Shown here in pieces: positions 1-7,229 of a stretch of 25,627 bases of DNA. The stretch covers positions 1-25,627 of the forward strand of contig UREG01000023.1 of NCBI GenBank assembly GCA_900546795.1, written 5' to 3'. Origin of the DNA: an uncultured Veillonellaceae bacterium (GTDB lineage: Bacteria > Bacillota > Negativicutes > Veillonellales > Megasphaeraceae). The notes under the pieces were generated by a model that searched no databases, had not been told where the DNA came from, and worked only from the letters and a program-made list of their open reading frames with translations. How positions within the stretch are numbered: the first letter of the stretch is position 1; each line of letters starts with the position of its first letter. The translations under genes and the position numbers were made by a program.

Positions 1-591
1 TGTATACACTCTTTTTCTGGCATTCCAGCGATTGTCTTCTTCTTTATCGATTGCTTTCTGTACTGCTTCCGCCTGTTCCTGCGTAATCCGTCCTTCGGCT
101 ACATACCACTGAAGCGCCCGTTCATGCCGGGAAGATCTCCGTCCGCCTTCATGTGCCGATACCGGCATTACCTGTTCCAATACCGCTGTGCTAATGCCGG
201 CTTTTTTCGCCAGCTTATCCCGCTGCGCGTTCCTGTCATATTTTTTCATATACTCCCGCCGTTCCGACGGCGCCATATCCCGCAGCTTTTCCCGTTCTTC
301 CCAACGCTCTTTGCGCATGTCTTCCATCGCAGCCAGCAGCGCATCTCCCTGCTCTTTCGTCAGAATCCCCTGCCGAACCGCATCGGCTACCGCTGCCTTT
401 CCATGCATACGCGGCCCTTCAGACGTCCGTCCATGATGTCCCCAGCCGGGCCCGTCACATTCATGACGATGACCATATCCAGAATAAGACTCTCCATCAT
501 ATGCAAATGCCATACCGGCAGCGCTTACGGCAACAGCACTGACAAGTCCCATCATTACAGCTTTTTTTACCCACTTATTCATTTTATACAT
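1..591 (-). CDS. Secreted His-rich protein with repeated helical modules (3' end outside window)
   Basis: I read an open frame from ATG at 591 to the left edge (197 codons, no stop), so the C-terminus is missing. A second ATG three codons in (582) is possible; GGTGAG lies 4 nt before the first. The N-terminus is a signal peptide: basic MNKWVKK, a hydrophobic run, then AMAFA-like cleavage near residue 30. The mature start is rich in Gly, His, Tyr and Trp, with one Cys in a C-D-x-x-G-W-G-H segment. Two similar helical modules follow, each with a G-(I/R)-(L/I)-T-x-E-Q pattern (about residues 78-95 and 166-180), separated by a highly charged Arg/Glu/Lys stretch. It is probably exported and could bind metal through its His residues; that is inference. 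I do not recognise a named family, although the helical modules recall SHOCT/DUF2680-like short repeats. The small gene directly upstream encodes a related N-terminal region. Confidence 0.8.
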   Translation of the reverse strand, partial: MYKMNKWVKKAVMMGLVSAVAVSAAGMAFAYDGESYSGYGHRHECDGPGWGHHGRTSEGPRMHGKAAVADAVRQGILTKEQGDALLAAMEDMRKERWEEREKLRDMAPSERREYMKKYDRNAQRDKLAKKAGISTAVLEQVMPVSAHEGGRRSSRHERALQWYVAEGRITQEQAEAVQKAIDKEEDNRWNARKRVYT

Positions 592-625
592 ATCGCTCAC
601 CCACTTTTCCTAAACGTAATTCCTA

Positions 626-808
626 TCAATGACAATGCTGTCTGCCATGATAATGGCCCCATCCGCTTTCATCACAGTTGTCATGGTATCTGCCTCTGTA
701 GCTTCTGTCATCGCCGCTTTCGCTGTAAGCAAAAACTGCACTGACCATTCCCATTGTAACTGCACCAACTACCGCTAAACATGCTGCACTTTTCAACCAT
801 TTTTTCAT
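626..808 (-). CDS. Small secreted His-rich peptide, paralogue of the downstream gene's N-terminus
   Basis: A 60-residue ORF with a strong ribosome site (AAGGAG, 9 nt before ATG). Residues 1-28 form a signal peptide (MKKWLKSAA, a hydrophobic core, then AVFA before YSES). The mature part of about 32 residues carries six His, two Cys and the segment C-D-E-S-G-W-G-H, matching C-D-G-P-G-W-G-H in the next gene. The two share the M-(K/N)-K-W start, the F-A-Y cleavage region and the His/Gly block; this copy ends where the partner continues into its helical modules. Only 34 nt separate them, so they are probably co-transcribed. Function is unknown; the composition suggests metal binding outside the membrane. 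Confidence 0.7.
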   Translation of the reverse strand: MKKWLKSAACLAVVGAVTMGMVSAVFAYSESGDDRSYRGRYHDNCDESGWGHYHGRQHCH

Positions 809-839
809 ACCTTTACACTCCTTCGTTGTTTATGATCTC

Positions 840-866
840 AGTATAGCAAGGCTGTATCACAGTTTT
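840..866 (-). promoter_or_regulatory. Probable promoter of the His-rich pair, with a small inverted repeat
   Basis: On the minus strand TATACT (840-845) is a good -10 element about 30 nt before the start codon at 808. No clear -35 is seen at 17 bp. An exact inverted repeat CTGT-GAT-ACAG sits just upstream of the -10 and could bind a regulator that substitutes for the weak -35. This is inference from sequence only. Confidence 0.35.
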
Positions 867-904
867 ATAACAGTACCGTAGACATTTGATTCTATTTTTA
901 CCGC

Positions 905-938
905 ATCAAAAAAGAGGAGACACTGTTGTCTCCTCTTT
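905..938 (-). terminator. Intrinsic terminator of htpX-pduO
   Basis: A perfect 12-bp stem (911-922 with 927-938, arm AAAGAGGAGACA) with a 4-nt loop is followed on the minus strand by a run of T. It starts 7 nt after the pduO stop codon. Confidence 0.9.
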
Positions 939-944
939 ACCTCA

Positions 945-1448
945 CTATTCTAGTTCCGCTTCCGCCCGTGCCAGGGTAAAGCACAAATCCGACAATCGGT
1001 TCAGATATCGGATATTGGATTCATGAACCGCTTCTTCCTTGCGGAGCCGCCACATTTGCCGCTCTGCTCTCCGAGTTACGGTACGCGCTAAATCCAGATA
1101 TGCCGCAGAAAGCGTTTCTCCCGGTACGATGAACGCTGCCAGCGGTTTTAATTTTTCATCATACTTGTCGATCATGCGCTCCAGTTCTTCAACCTGCTCC
1201 TCTTTGATATGCGCTTCCTGGTTCAGGCTGGCCACATCCGCCATCAGCATCCAAAGTGATTTTTGAATATAGTAAACATCCTGTTTTACTTCTTCATGAA
1301 CAGCGGCAGCTCTGGCCATTCCCAGCACCGAATCGATTTCATCAATATTTCCGTAGGCTTCTACGCGGGCACAGTCTTTATCAACCCGTTCTCCCGTATA
1401 TAATCCCGTCGTTCCTTTATCACCAGTTTTCGTGTATACCTTTGCCAT
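945..1448 (-). CDS. pduO: PduO-type ATP:cob(I)alamin adenosyltransferase
   Basis: Transfers the adenosyl group of ATP to cob(I)alamin, giving coenzyme B12; a cytoplasmic homotrimer in this family. The 167 residues match a stand-alone PduO domain. Diagnostic segments are the ATP-binding start TKTGDKGTTGL (6-16), VEAYGNIDEIDS (29-40), RRAER (126-130) and YLNRLSDLCF (148-157). The start has AAGGAG 9 nt upstream. It follows htpX after 13 nt and is followed by a terminator, so the two probably form one transcript. With cobT further upstream, this shows that the cell uses and at least partly assembles or remodels cobalamin. The family also appears under the names cobO-like or cobA-type ATR, so the symbol is by family. 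Confidence 0.93.
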   Translation of the reverse strand: MAKVYTKTGDKGTTGLYTGERVDKDCARVEAYGNIDEIDSVLGMARAAAVHEEVKQDVYYIQKSLWMLMADVASLNQEAHIKEEQVEELERMIDKYDEKLKPLAAFIVPGETLSAAYLDLARTVTRRAERQMWRLRKEEAVHESNIRYLNRLSDLCFTLARAEAELE

Positions 1449-1461
1449 TGTGTCACGCTCC

Positions 1462-2310
1462 TTATCTGCGATGCATTTCTCTGTCCAATGCTTCTAATTT
1501 TTCTATGCGAGCCGCCGTAGACGGATGGGTGCTGAACAGCGTCTGCAAACCGCTTCGTACGCCGCTGAACGGGTTGATGATAAACATATGAGCCGTTGCC
1601 GTCGTTGCGCCGCCGAGTACCCGATGATTGGCGTAATTTTCAATTTTTCTCAATGCATTAGCCAATGCCAGCGGCTGTCCGGAAATCCGTCCGCCCGATT
1701 CATCTGCCATAAATTCCCGGGATCTGGAAATTGCCATTTGAATTACTGCCGCCGCTAACGGTGCAATAATCGCCGTCGCCATTAAAGCGATCGGATTATT
1801 GTCTTCATCGTCCCGTCCAAAAATAGCTGCCCACTGCGCCATATTGGCGATCATAGAAATCACGCCGGCTATACTGGCCGCTACCGTGCTGATCAGCGTA
1901 TCCCGATGCAAAATATGCGACAATTCATGAGAAAGCACGCCTGCCACTTCTTCATCATCGAGTATCTCCAAAAGCCCTTCCGTCACTGCTACTGCAGAAT
2001 GCTCCGGATTGCGGCCTGTTGCAAACGCATTGGGTACATGAGACGGGATAATGCAAACTTTCGGCATCGGCATATCCGCATTCTTCACCAGATCTTCCAC
2101 CAGCTTATATAAACTGGAAGACGGACTGACTTCACGGGCCCGATACATTTTCAGTACCACGGTATCACTGAACCAATAACTGTAGAAATTGATCCCCATA
2201 GAAATAATAAACATCACCAGCACGCCGGTATGTCCGGCTACCATATTCCCTAACAGCATTAATAATCCTGTTAATAACGCAAGCAAAACTGTTGTCTTTA
2301 ATTGGTTCAT
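1462..2310 (-). CDS. htpX: HtpX family membrane zinc metalloprotease (M48)
   Basis: Membrane-bound protease that degrades damaged or misfolded membrane proteins. At 282 residues it has the usual length. Hydrophobic segments lie near 5-25, 28-47, 140-160 and 174-194. The zinc site HELSH is at 128-132, with the third-ligand region SREFMADE (197-204). The family segment NAFATGRNP is at 94-102. The start is preceded by GGAAGGGAG. The upstream region holds inverted repeats overlapping a possible promoter, so regulated, perhaps stress-linked, expression is plausible. pduO follows closely, but no functional link between the two is known to me. Confidence 0.95.
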   Translation of the reverse strand: MNQLKTTVLLALLTGLLMLLGNMVAGHTGVLVMFIISMGINFYSYWFSDTVVLKMYRAREVSPSSSLYKLVEDLVKNADMPMPKVCIIPSHVPNAFATGRNPEHSAVAVTEGLLEILDDEEVAGVLSHELSHILHRDTLISTVAASIAGVISMIANMAQWAAIFGRDDEDNNPIALMATAIIAPLAAAVIQMAISRSREFMADESGGRISGQPLALANALRKIENYANHRVLGGATTATAHMFIINPFSGVRSGLQTLFSTHPSTAARIEKLEALDREMHRR

Positions 2311-2341
2311 AAGAACTCCCTTCCTTTTGCTATTACCAATA

Positions 2342-2419
2342 TAGAAAAATAAATCATACTTATTATCTATTTTTCTAAATGAATAATATCAAAAAGTCAA
2401 AGAAAAATCAATGATTTTT
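2342..2419 (-). promoter_or_regulatory. Possible htpX promoter with two inverted repeats
   Basis: On the minus strand TTGACT (2395-2400) and TAGAAA (2372-2377) are spaced by 17 bp. A perfect 10-bp inverted repeat (2342-2351 with 2368-2377, arm TAGAAAAATA, 16-bp spacer) covers the -10 and the region just downstream. A second palindrome, AAAAATCA-A-TGATTTTT (2403-2419), abuts the -35. The arrangement looks like operators, but the region is AT-rich and no known regulator site was matched. Confidence 0.35.
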
Positions 2420-2456
2420 GCAAGAAATTTACAAATAAATGGTTACTTGTCTGTAT

Positions 2457-2492
2457 ATAAAAAGCATACGGCCGTTTTTCCCGTCCCTATGC
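2457..2492 (-). terminator. Probable terminator of the thiL-to-ANTAR operon
   Basis: A stem-loop at 2464-2492 (GCATA pairing TATGC, then GG/CC and CG/CG with two mismatches) is followed on the minus strand by TTTTTATA. It begins 7 nt after the response-regulator stop codon. The stem is imperfect. Confidence 0.6.
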
Positions 2493-2498
2493 CCGCTG

Positions 2499-3092
2499 CT
2501 ATTTTGCTTCTTGATTTTTTCTCTTCAGCACGCTTTGTATCACAGCCTGTGCAGTAGCTTTCATCGTCATTCTTTTTTTCATGCTGTATTGCCGCAGCCG
2601 TTCATATGCGTCTTCTTCCCGGATTTGATAGAGTTCCATTAAATATCCTTTGGCTTTTTCCACCAATTTTCTCGTTTCCAGTTCTTCATCAAGCTGTTTC
2701 AAACGCGCCTTTATTTCTTTCTGATGCCTAAACTGGGAAACCGCTACTTCCAGTGCGGGAAACAAGCGTTCCTGCGTCACCGGTTTGACCAAATACCCCA
2801 TAACGCCGGCATCTTTTGCCCGCTCCACCACATCCTGCTGACTGTATGCCGTCAATAACAGAATGGGAGAAATTTCATCATAAGCCAGCTGCCGCGCCGC
2901 ATATATTCCATCCAGCACCGGCATCTTTACGTCAAAAAAAGCCGCATCCGGCTGAAGCCGGCGCACCAGCTCTACAGCGTCTGCACCGTTCCCGGCTTCC
3001 CCCACAATTTCATGTCCCGCTTCTTCGAGCATCTCCCGAATATCCATGCGAATCAACGCTTCATCATCGGCAATAACGATCCGATACCCCAT
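2499..3092 (-). CDS. ANTAR-domain response regulator (RNA-binding antiterminator type)
   Basis: A 197-residue regulator: receiver domain (about 1-120) with the acidic pocket D9/D10, phospho-acceptor D54, T-loop LLLTAYS and the lysine in LVKP, then a helical linker and a C-terminal ANTAR domain (about 135-190, with EKAKGYLMELYQIREEDAYE and SMKKRMTMKATAQAV). Family knowledge: EutV, AmiR and NasR bind paired RNA hairpins in nascent transcripts and prevent termination, rather than binding DNA. It lies 14 nt after the partner kinase and is the last gene before a terminator. Target RNAs are not identifiable here with confidence; candidates would be leaders with two hairpins carrying hexaloops. Confidence 0.93.
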   Translation of the reverse strand: MGYRIVIADDEALIRMDIREMLEEAGHEIVGEAGNGADAVELVRRLQPDAAFFDVKMPVLDGIYAARQLAYDEISPILLLTAYSQQDVVERAKDAGVMGYLVKPVTQERLFPALEVAVSQFRHQKEIKARLKQLDEELETRKLVEKAKGYLMELYQIREEDAYERLRQYSMKKRMTMKATAQAVIQSVLKRKNQEAK

Positions 3093-3106
3093 GTTATGTC
3101 CCCCTC

Positions 3107-4519
3107 TTACTCAGCCGGCACATCGATATATACGGTTGTGCCGGACGGCTCGTTCCCTTCATACCGCACCGTACCGTGCAATTCTTCCGTTACCAATATA
3201 TGGATGATCTTCATCCCCAAATGTTCTCTCGCATCATGTTCTGCCGCCTCAGCCTGCATGCCGACGCCGTCATCTTTTATCTGCACGAGCAGGCGCGCGC
3301 CTTCCAGCTTTATTTGTACAGCAACCAGCCCTTTTTCCCGGTCTTTCAGGCCATGCAGCACTGCGTTGGTAAGCAGTTCATTCACCACGACTGCCAGCGA
3401 AGTCGCTTTTTTAGAAGACACAACGACCGGCATCCCCTGATAAGAGAACTGAATCTGCTGTCCCGGAGCTGCCAGGCTGGGCGCCAGCAAAGAAATAATT
3501 TTTTGCAGCACTTCGTCCATATCGATGACTTCTTCTTCATGATGCGATAGTATTTCATGAATCAGCGCAATGCTAAGAATCCGCTGCAGCGCTTCCTGCA
3601 GCGCCTCTTTCGCTTCAGACGATACAACCCGCCGCAGCTGCATGCGCAAAATGCTGGCAATCGTCTGCAAATTGTTTTTTACGCGGTGATGGATCTCTTT
3701 TATGACAGAATTTTTGACCAACAATTCCTTTTCTTTTTCTTTTAAAACGGTTTTATCCGTCACAATCAAGATAAGACGTTCCAATTTTCCGCTTTGCAGC
3801 AGCGGGATGCTTCGCTGTGCCAGCACCACTTTTCCATAACAGACTTCTTCGGCCGTTCCCTCCCGGCTCTGCAGCGCCTCTTTTGCCAGCGGCAGCGTCA
3901 GCCCGCTTTCATATACATACCGGCCTTCTATTTGTGATCCTTTTCCCAGCAAACTGACAATTTGTTTTGCCATCTCATTGGCATATACAACGGTGCCGTC
4001 GCCATCGACTAAAATGATCCCGTCCTGCAGTGATAAGCTCTGATACAGCACCTCTCCATTTTCCTGCGGGATTTGAAGCGCCATAAACGCCGTATCCGTC
4101 AGCATCCGACTGTGCGCTTCCTCTACAATACCGGAAAATGCAATGACCGCAATCACTGCCCCCGCATTATCCACAAACGGATACGCCAAAAACGGTTCTG
4201 TTTTTCCATACCGCCGTTCCGCCGCTCCTATCAGCGGAGTACCCGCTGCAAATACATAATCTGCCAGCGGCTCTTCTCTCGCCGGCACCAGCATTCCGAT
4301 ATTGCGGCCTACGCCGCTGTACCGTTTCAGCAGAGGCGTTGCCGCCGCTGCAATCAACAGCATATTTTCTTCTTTTCCACGGACAAATACGGTAACGTCC
4401 CTCTGAGACAAATCACTGGCAAACGGCAAGACCGCACAGCTTTTTTCTAAAATCTGAATCTGTACGGAAGATAGCCGGCTCCCATCCCGGCACAGCTGAT
4501 AGAATGCAGTATTTCCCAT
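3107..4519 (-). CDS. Soluble sensor histidine kinase, HisKA_2 type (EutW/PdtaS-like)
   Basis: A 470-residue kinase with no membrane segment, so a cytoplasmic sensor. In order: an N-terminal GAF-like sensor region typical of PdtaS relatives (about 1-145), a PAS domain (about 155-260), a HisKA_2 dimerisation helix with EIHHRVKNNLQ (phospho-acceptor probably H278), and an HATPase domain with N-box VVNELLTNAVLHG (378-390), G1 box DDGVGM (416-421) and a G2-like HLGMKI. It starts one base after the tsaD stop codon (TGATATG) and precedes the ANTAR regulator, so the pair is co-transcribed with the t6A genes. The ligand is unknown; EutW-like members sense small cytosolic metabolites. Confidence 0.92.
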   Translation of the reverse strand: MGNTAFYQLCRDGSRLSSVQIQILEKSCAVLPFASDLSQRDVTVFVRGKEENMLLIAAAATPLLKRYSGVGRNIGMLVPAREEPLADYVFAAGTPLIGAAERRYGKTEPFLAYPFVDNAGAVIAVIAFSGIVEEAHSRMLTDTAFMALQIPQENGEVLYQSLSLQDGIILVDGDGTVVYANEMAKQIVSLLGKGSQIEGRYVYESGLTLPLAKEALQSREGTAEEVCYGKVVLAQRSIPLLQSGKLERLILIVTDKTVLKEKEKELLVKNSVIKEIHHRVKNNLQTIASILRMQLRRVVSSEAKEALQEALQRILSIALIHEILSHHEEEVIDMDEVLQKIISLLAPSLAAPGQQIQFSYQGMPVVVSSKKATSLAVVVNELLTNAVLHGLKDREKGLVAVQIKLEGARLLVQIKDDGVGMQAEAAEHDAREHLGMKIIHILVTEELHGTVRYEGNEPSGTTVYIDVPAE

Positions 4520-4520
4520 A

Positions 4521-5531
4521 TCAGTATTGTCCTATGGGAAGCGACGGTTTCGCATTCAGCGTCAAATCAGCAAATTTTTCCGCCTGCGCCATATAGTAAG
4601 CCCGGCAGCCGATCATCGCCGCATTGTCCGTACATAAAATAAGGTCCGGCATGTACAATGATATGCTGCGGTCCCTGCAAGCTCGTTCCAATGCCGTGCG
4701 CAGCCCCTGATTCGCTGAAACGCCGCCGGCCAGAACCAATTTTTTCAGGCCGTTTTCTTCCATTGCCGCCATTGCCTTTTCCACCAGAGTTTCTACGACG
4801 GCACGCTGAAATCCAGCCGCCACATCTGCATGAGAATACTCGATTTTTTTCTGTTCCTGATTATGGATATAATTGATCACCGCAGATTTCAACCCGCTGA
4901 AACTAAATTCAAAATTATGCTTTTCTATCAGCGCTTTCGGGAAAGCAACCGCGTCCGGATCGCCTTGTGCCGCCAGTTTATCAATAAACGGACCGCCCGG
5001 ATAGGGATATCCCATAACGCGGGCAATCTTATCAAACGCTTCCCCGGCAGCGTCGTCTCTCGTCTGCCCTAATAAAGAAAACGTATTATAGTCTTCTACC
5101 AATACCAGCTGTGTATGTCCGCCGGATACAACCAGAGATACAAACGGCGGTTCCAGTTCCGGATGAGACAGGAAGTTGGCAAAAATATGCCCTTCCATAT
5201 GATGAACGCCGACGAGCGGGATGCCCGCACCAAAACTCAGCGCTTTGGCGGCCGCAACGCCGACCAGAAGCGCGCCCACTAACCCGGGGCCGTACGTTAC
5301 CCCGATATGATCGACCTCAGCCAGCGTTATCCCCGCTTCCTTCAGCGCTTCCTCGATAATCGGAATTACATTTTCTATATGATGGCGCGATGCAATTTCC
5401 GGCACAACCCCGCCGAATTTTCGATGCACCGGTATTTGCGTAGAAATAATATTAGAGCGAATGATCCGTCCGTCTTCAATAACCGCGGCCGAAGTCTCAT
5501 CACAGCTCGTTTCCAATGCTAATGTATACAT
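4521..5531 (-). CDS. tsaD: tRNA N6-adenosine threonylcarbamoyltransferase TsaD
   Basis: Catalytic subunit that transfers threonylcarbamoyl from TC-AMP to A37 of ANN-decoding tRNAs (t6A), acting with TsaB and TsaE. The 336 residues match the usual length. Metal ligands H111 and H115 lie in HHMEGHIFANF, and ASKHA-fold signatures include LETSCDETSAAV (6-17), GPGLVGALLVG, VSGGHTQLV and SFSGLKSAV. It follows rimI by 1 nt and precedes the histidine kinase by 1 nt. tsaC/tsaC2, the TC-AMP synthase, is not in this window. Confidence 0.97.
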   Translation of the reverse strand: MYTLALETSCDETSAAVIEDGRIIRSNIISTQIPVHRKFGGVVPEIASRHHIENVIPIIEEALKEAGITLAEVDHIGVTYGPGLVGALLVGVAAAKALSFGAGIPLVGVHHMEGHIFANFLSHPELEPPFVSLVVSGGHTQLVLVEDYNTFSLLGQTRDDAAGEAFDKIARVMGYPYPGGPFIDKLAAQGDPDAVAFPKALIEKHNFEFSFSGLKSAVINYIHNQEQKKIEYSHADVAAGFQRAVVETLVEKAMAAMEENGLKKLVLAGGVSANQGLRTALERACRDRSISLYMPDLILCTDNAAMIGCRAYYMAQAEKFADLTLNAKPSLPIGQY

Positions 5532-5532
5532 A

Positions 5533-5997
5533 TCAAAGATTTCCTTTCTGGGCGCTCGGCGAAACGCAGGCCATGATAACCGCGTCTTCCGTTGGGTTTG
5601 TATAGAAGTTCTTTCTCCGCCCTGCGTCCGTAAACCCTATTTTTTTATATAACCGCCGCGCCGGTTCATTCGACTGCCGCACTTCCAGAAAAACAGTCTC
5701 TATCTGTTCCTGCCAACAGGCTTCTAACAGATGTCTTACGATTTTTTCTCCATAACCTTGCCCCTGCCGTTCCGGCATCACACCGATATTCGTGATCTGC
5801 CCTTCTCCGGCTACACACCACACGCCGGCAAACGCGACAACTGCTCCCTTTTCTTCACCGAGATAGTACCGGGCAAATTTCACATTTTTAAGATCTTCTG
5901 CCAGCGCGTCTTCTGTCCAGGGATTTGAAAAAGCCGCAGCATCTACCCGGTGTATGGCCGGCGCATCTTCCGGCATGGCGCGCCGGATCGTCAGCAT
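5533..5997 (-). CDS. rimI: Ribosomal protein S18 alanine N-acetyltransferase family (GNAT)
   Basis: A GNAT acetyltransferase of 154 residues starting MLTIRRAMPEDAPAI. The acetyl-CoA loop is R-Q-G-Q-G-Y-G in MPERQGQGYGEKIV, and the C-terminal pattern NEPARRLYKKIGF is typical of RimI. I chose the ATG at 5997 rather than one at 6024: it overlaps the tsaB stop as ATGCTGA and has GGAGG 5 nt upstream. Its place between tsaB and tsaD is the classical order in Bacillota. RimI acetylates the N-terminus of ribosomal protein S18 in enterobacteria; the substrate in this lineage is inferred. Confidence 0.92.
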   Translation of the reverse strand: MLTIRRAMPEDAPAIHRVDAAAFSNPWTEDALAEDLKNVKFARYYLGEEKGAVVAFAGVWCVAGEGQITNIGVMPERQGQGYGEKIVRHLLEACWQEQIETVFLEVRQSNEPARRLYKKIGFTDAGRRKNFYTNPTEDAVIMACVSPSAQKGNL

Positions 5998-6698
5998 GCG
6001 CCCTCCGAATGCCGTTTTTCCCACAGCACTTCGGCCTCGCTCCGCCGTATATAATAGGGAACCAGCGTACGGCAGTCTTCTATCTTTCCTTCTTTAAACC
6101 GCTGCCAGGCTGCCAGCCCTACGCTTCCAGCCCGCGGAATCACCATCGTAGGCGCCGCCGTTTCCACTAATCCGCCGACCGACTCAATTTCTTCAGCAAA
6201 CAATGACGTGCCGTCACCTAAAAAAGTTACCGCTTCGTCTGCATTTCCCGCCGCTTCTATTACCTCGCTCATGGCGGTAACAGCCGTATCCTTTATCGTT
6301 TCCAGCCGGCTATTTTTCCAGCGGTACCAGGTTTCATATACATTTCCTTTTTGCGCATCTATAACCGCACAAATACAGCCGGCGATATTCCGGCAATTCC
6401 AAGCCAATCCTTCCATCGTTGGCACCGCGATCATCGGCACATTCCAAGCAAAAGCCAGTCCTTTTCCTGTCGCCAGCCCAATGCGAAGTCCGGTAAAAGA
6501 TCCCGGTCCAATAGATACCGCCACCGCCTCTATTTTTTCTTTTGTCGTTTTTGTCTTTTCCATCAGCTCTTTAATATGCGGCATCAGCTGTTCCGAATGC
6601 GTCAGCCTCGTTTGTATCGTCAGTTCACCAACAAGTTTATGCGCTTCGCACAAAGCTACGCTGGAAACAAGGCTTGATGTTTCAATCGCTAATATCAT
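5991..6698 (-). CDS. tsaB: t6A biosynthesis protein TsaB
   Basis: A 235-residue TsaD-like scaffold protein that dimerises with TsaD and is needed for t6A formation. It begins MILAIETSSLVSSVAL and contains GPGSFTGLRIGLATGKGLA, both hallmark TsaB segments. A longer reading from 6761 would add 21 residues overlapping tsaE. I prefer 6698 because its ATG overlaps the tsaE stop as ATGA and has GAGGTG 8 nt upstream. It overlaps rimI at its own end. Confidence 0.95.
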   Translation of the reverse strand: MILAIETSSLVSSVALCEAHKLVGELTIQTRLTHSEQLMPHIKELMEKTKTTKEKIEAVAVSIGPGSFTGLRIGLATGKGLAFAWNVPMIAVPTMEGLAWNCRNIAGCICAVIDAQKGNVYETWYRWKNSRLETIKDTAVTAMSEVIEAAGNADEAVTFLGDGTSLFAEEIESVGGLVETAAPTMVIPRAGSVGLAAWQRFKEGKIEDCRTLVPYYIRRSEAEVLWEKRHSEGAC

Positions 6699-7159
6699 GG
6701 CTTCTGCACCTCTTCTTTTATTCGTTCCCACCGTTCCTGATCCGGAAATTGAAACTCCCATCGCCGCTGCGTTTCACTTTCTTTTTCAATCCGTATGTTC
6801 AGGGTATGAGACGGCAATACTTCCGGGAATTTCTCCGCCCATTCGATCACCGTCACCCCTTGCTGTATGTAATCATAAAATCCAAGGTTCTCCAATTCTT
6901 CCGCCGTTTCCAGACGATAAAAATCAAAATGCTGCAGCGGAATCGTTCCTTCATAATAATTGAGGATGGTAAACGTCGGGCTGACCACGCACTCCTCAAT
7001 CCCCATCCCATTTGCAATCCCTTGAACAAAATGAGTTTTTCCCGCTCCCAAATCTCCATAGAGAGCCAATACGCTGCCATCTTTCAGCAAAGCGCCGATA
7101 CGGCGTCCCAAGTCTACCGTTTCCGCTTCACTAAAAGTCCGGCATATGTTTATTTCCAT
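6695..7159 (-). CDS. tsaE: t6A biosynthesis ATPase TsaE
   Basis: A 154-residue P-loop ATPase that drives turnover of the TsaB-TsaD complex. The Walker A segment GDLGAGKT is at 35-42, followed by HFVQGIANGMG; the family segments SPTFTILNYY and FDFYRL are present. An AAAGGAG site precedes the ATG. It lies 70 nt after thiL and overlaps tsaB by 4 nt. Confidence 0.96.
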   Translation of the reverse strand: MEINICRTFSEAETVDLGRRIGALLKDGSVLALYGDLGAGKTHFVQGIANGMGIEECVVSPTFTILNYYEGTIPLQHFDFYRLETAEELENLGFYDYIQQGVTVIEWAEKFPEVLPSHTLNIRIEKESETQRRWEFQFPDQERWERIKEEVQKP

Positions 7160-7229
7160 ACTCTGCTCCTTTATCCGTTATGCTTCTATCGCCTCAGTCT
7201 TTACTCCAGTCGCTTTTCATAAAAATCAA

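Noticed and set aside
124..744. Plus-strand ORF of 206 codons
   Set aside because: It is the antisense shadow of the two His-rich secreted proteins; composition is Phe/His/Arg/Pro-rich with no family pattern, and both minus-strand genes have signal peptides and ribosome sites.
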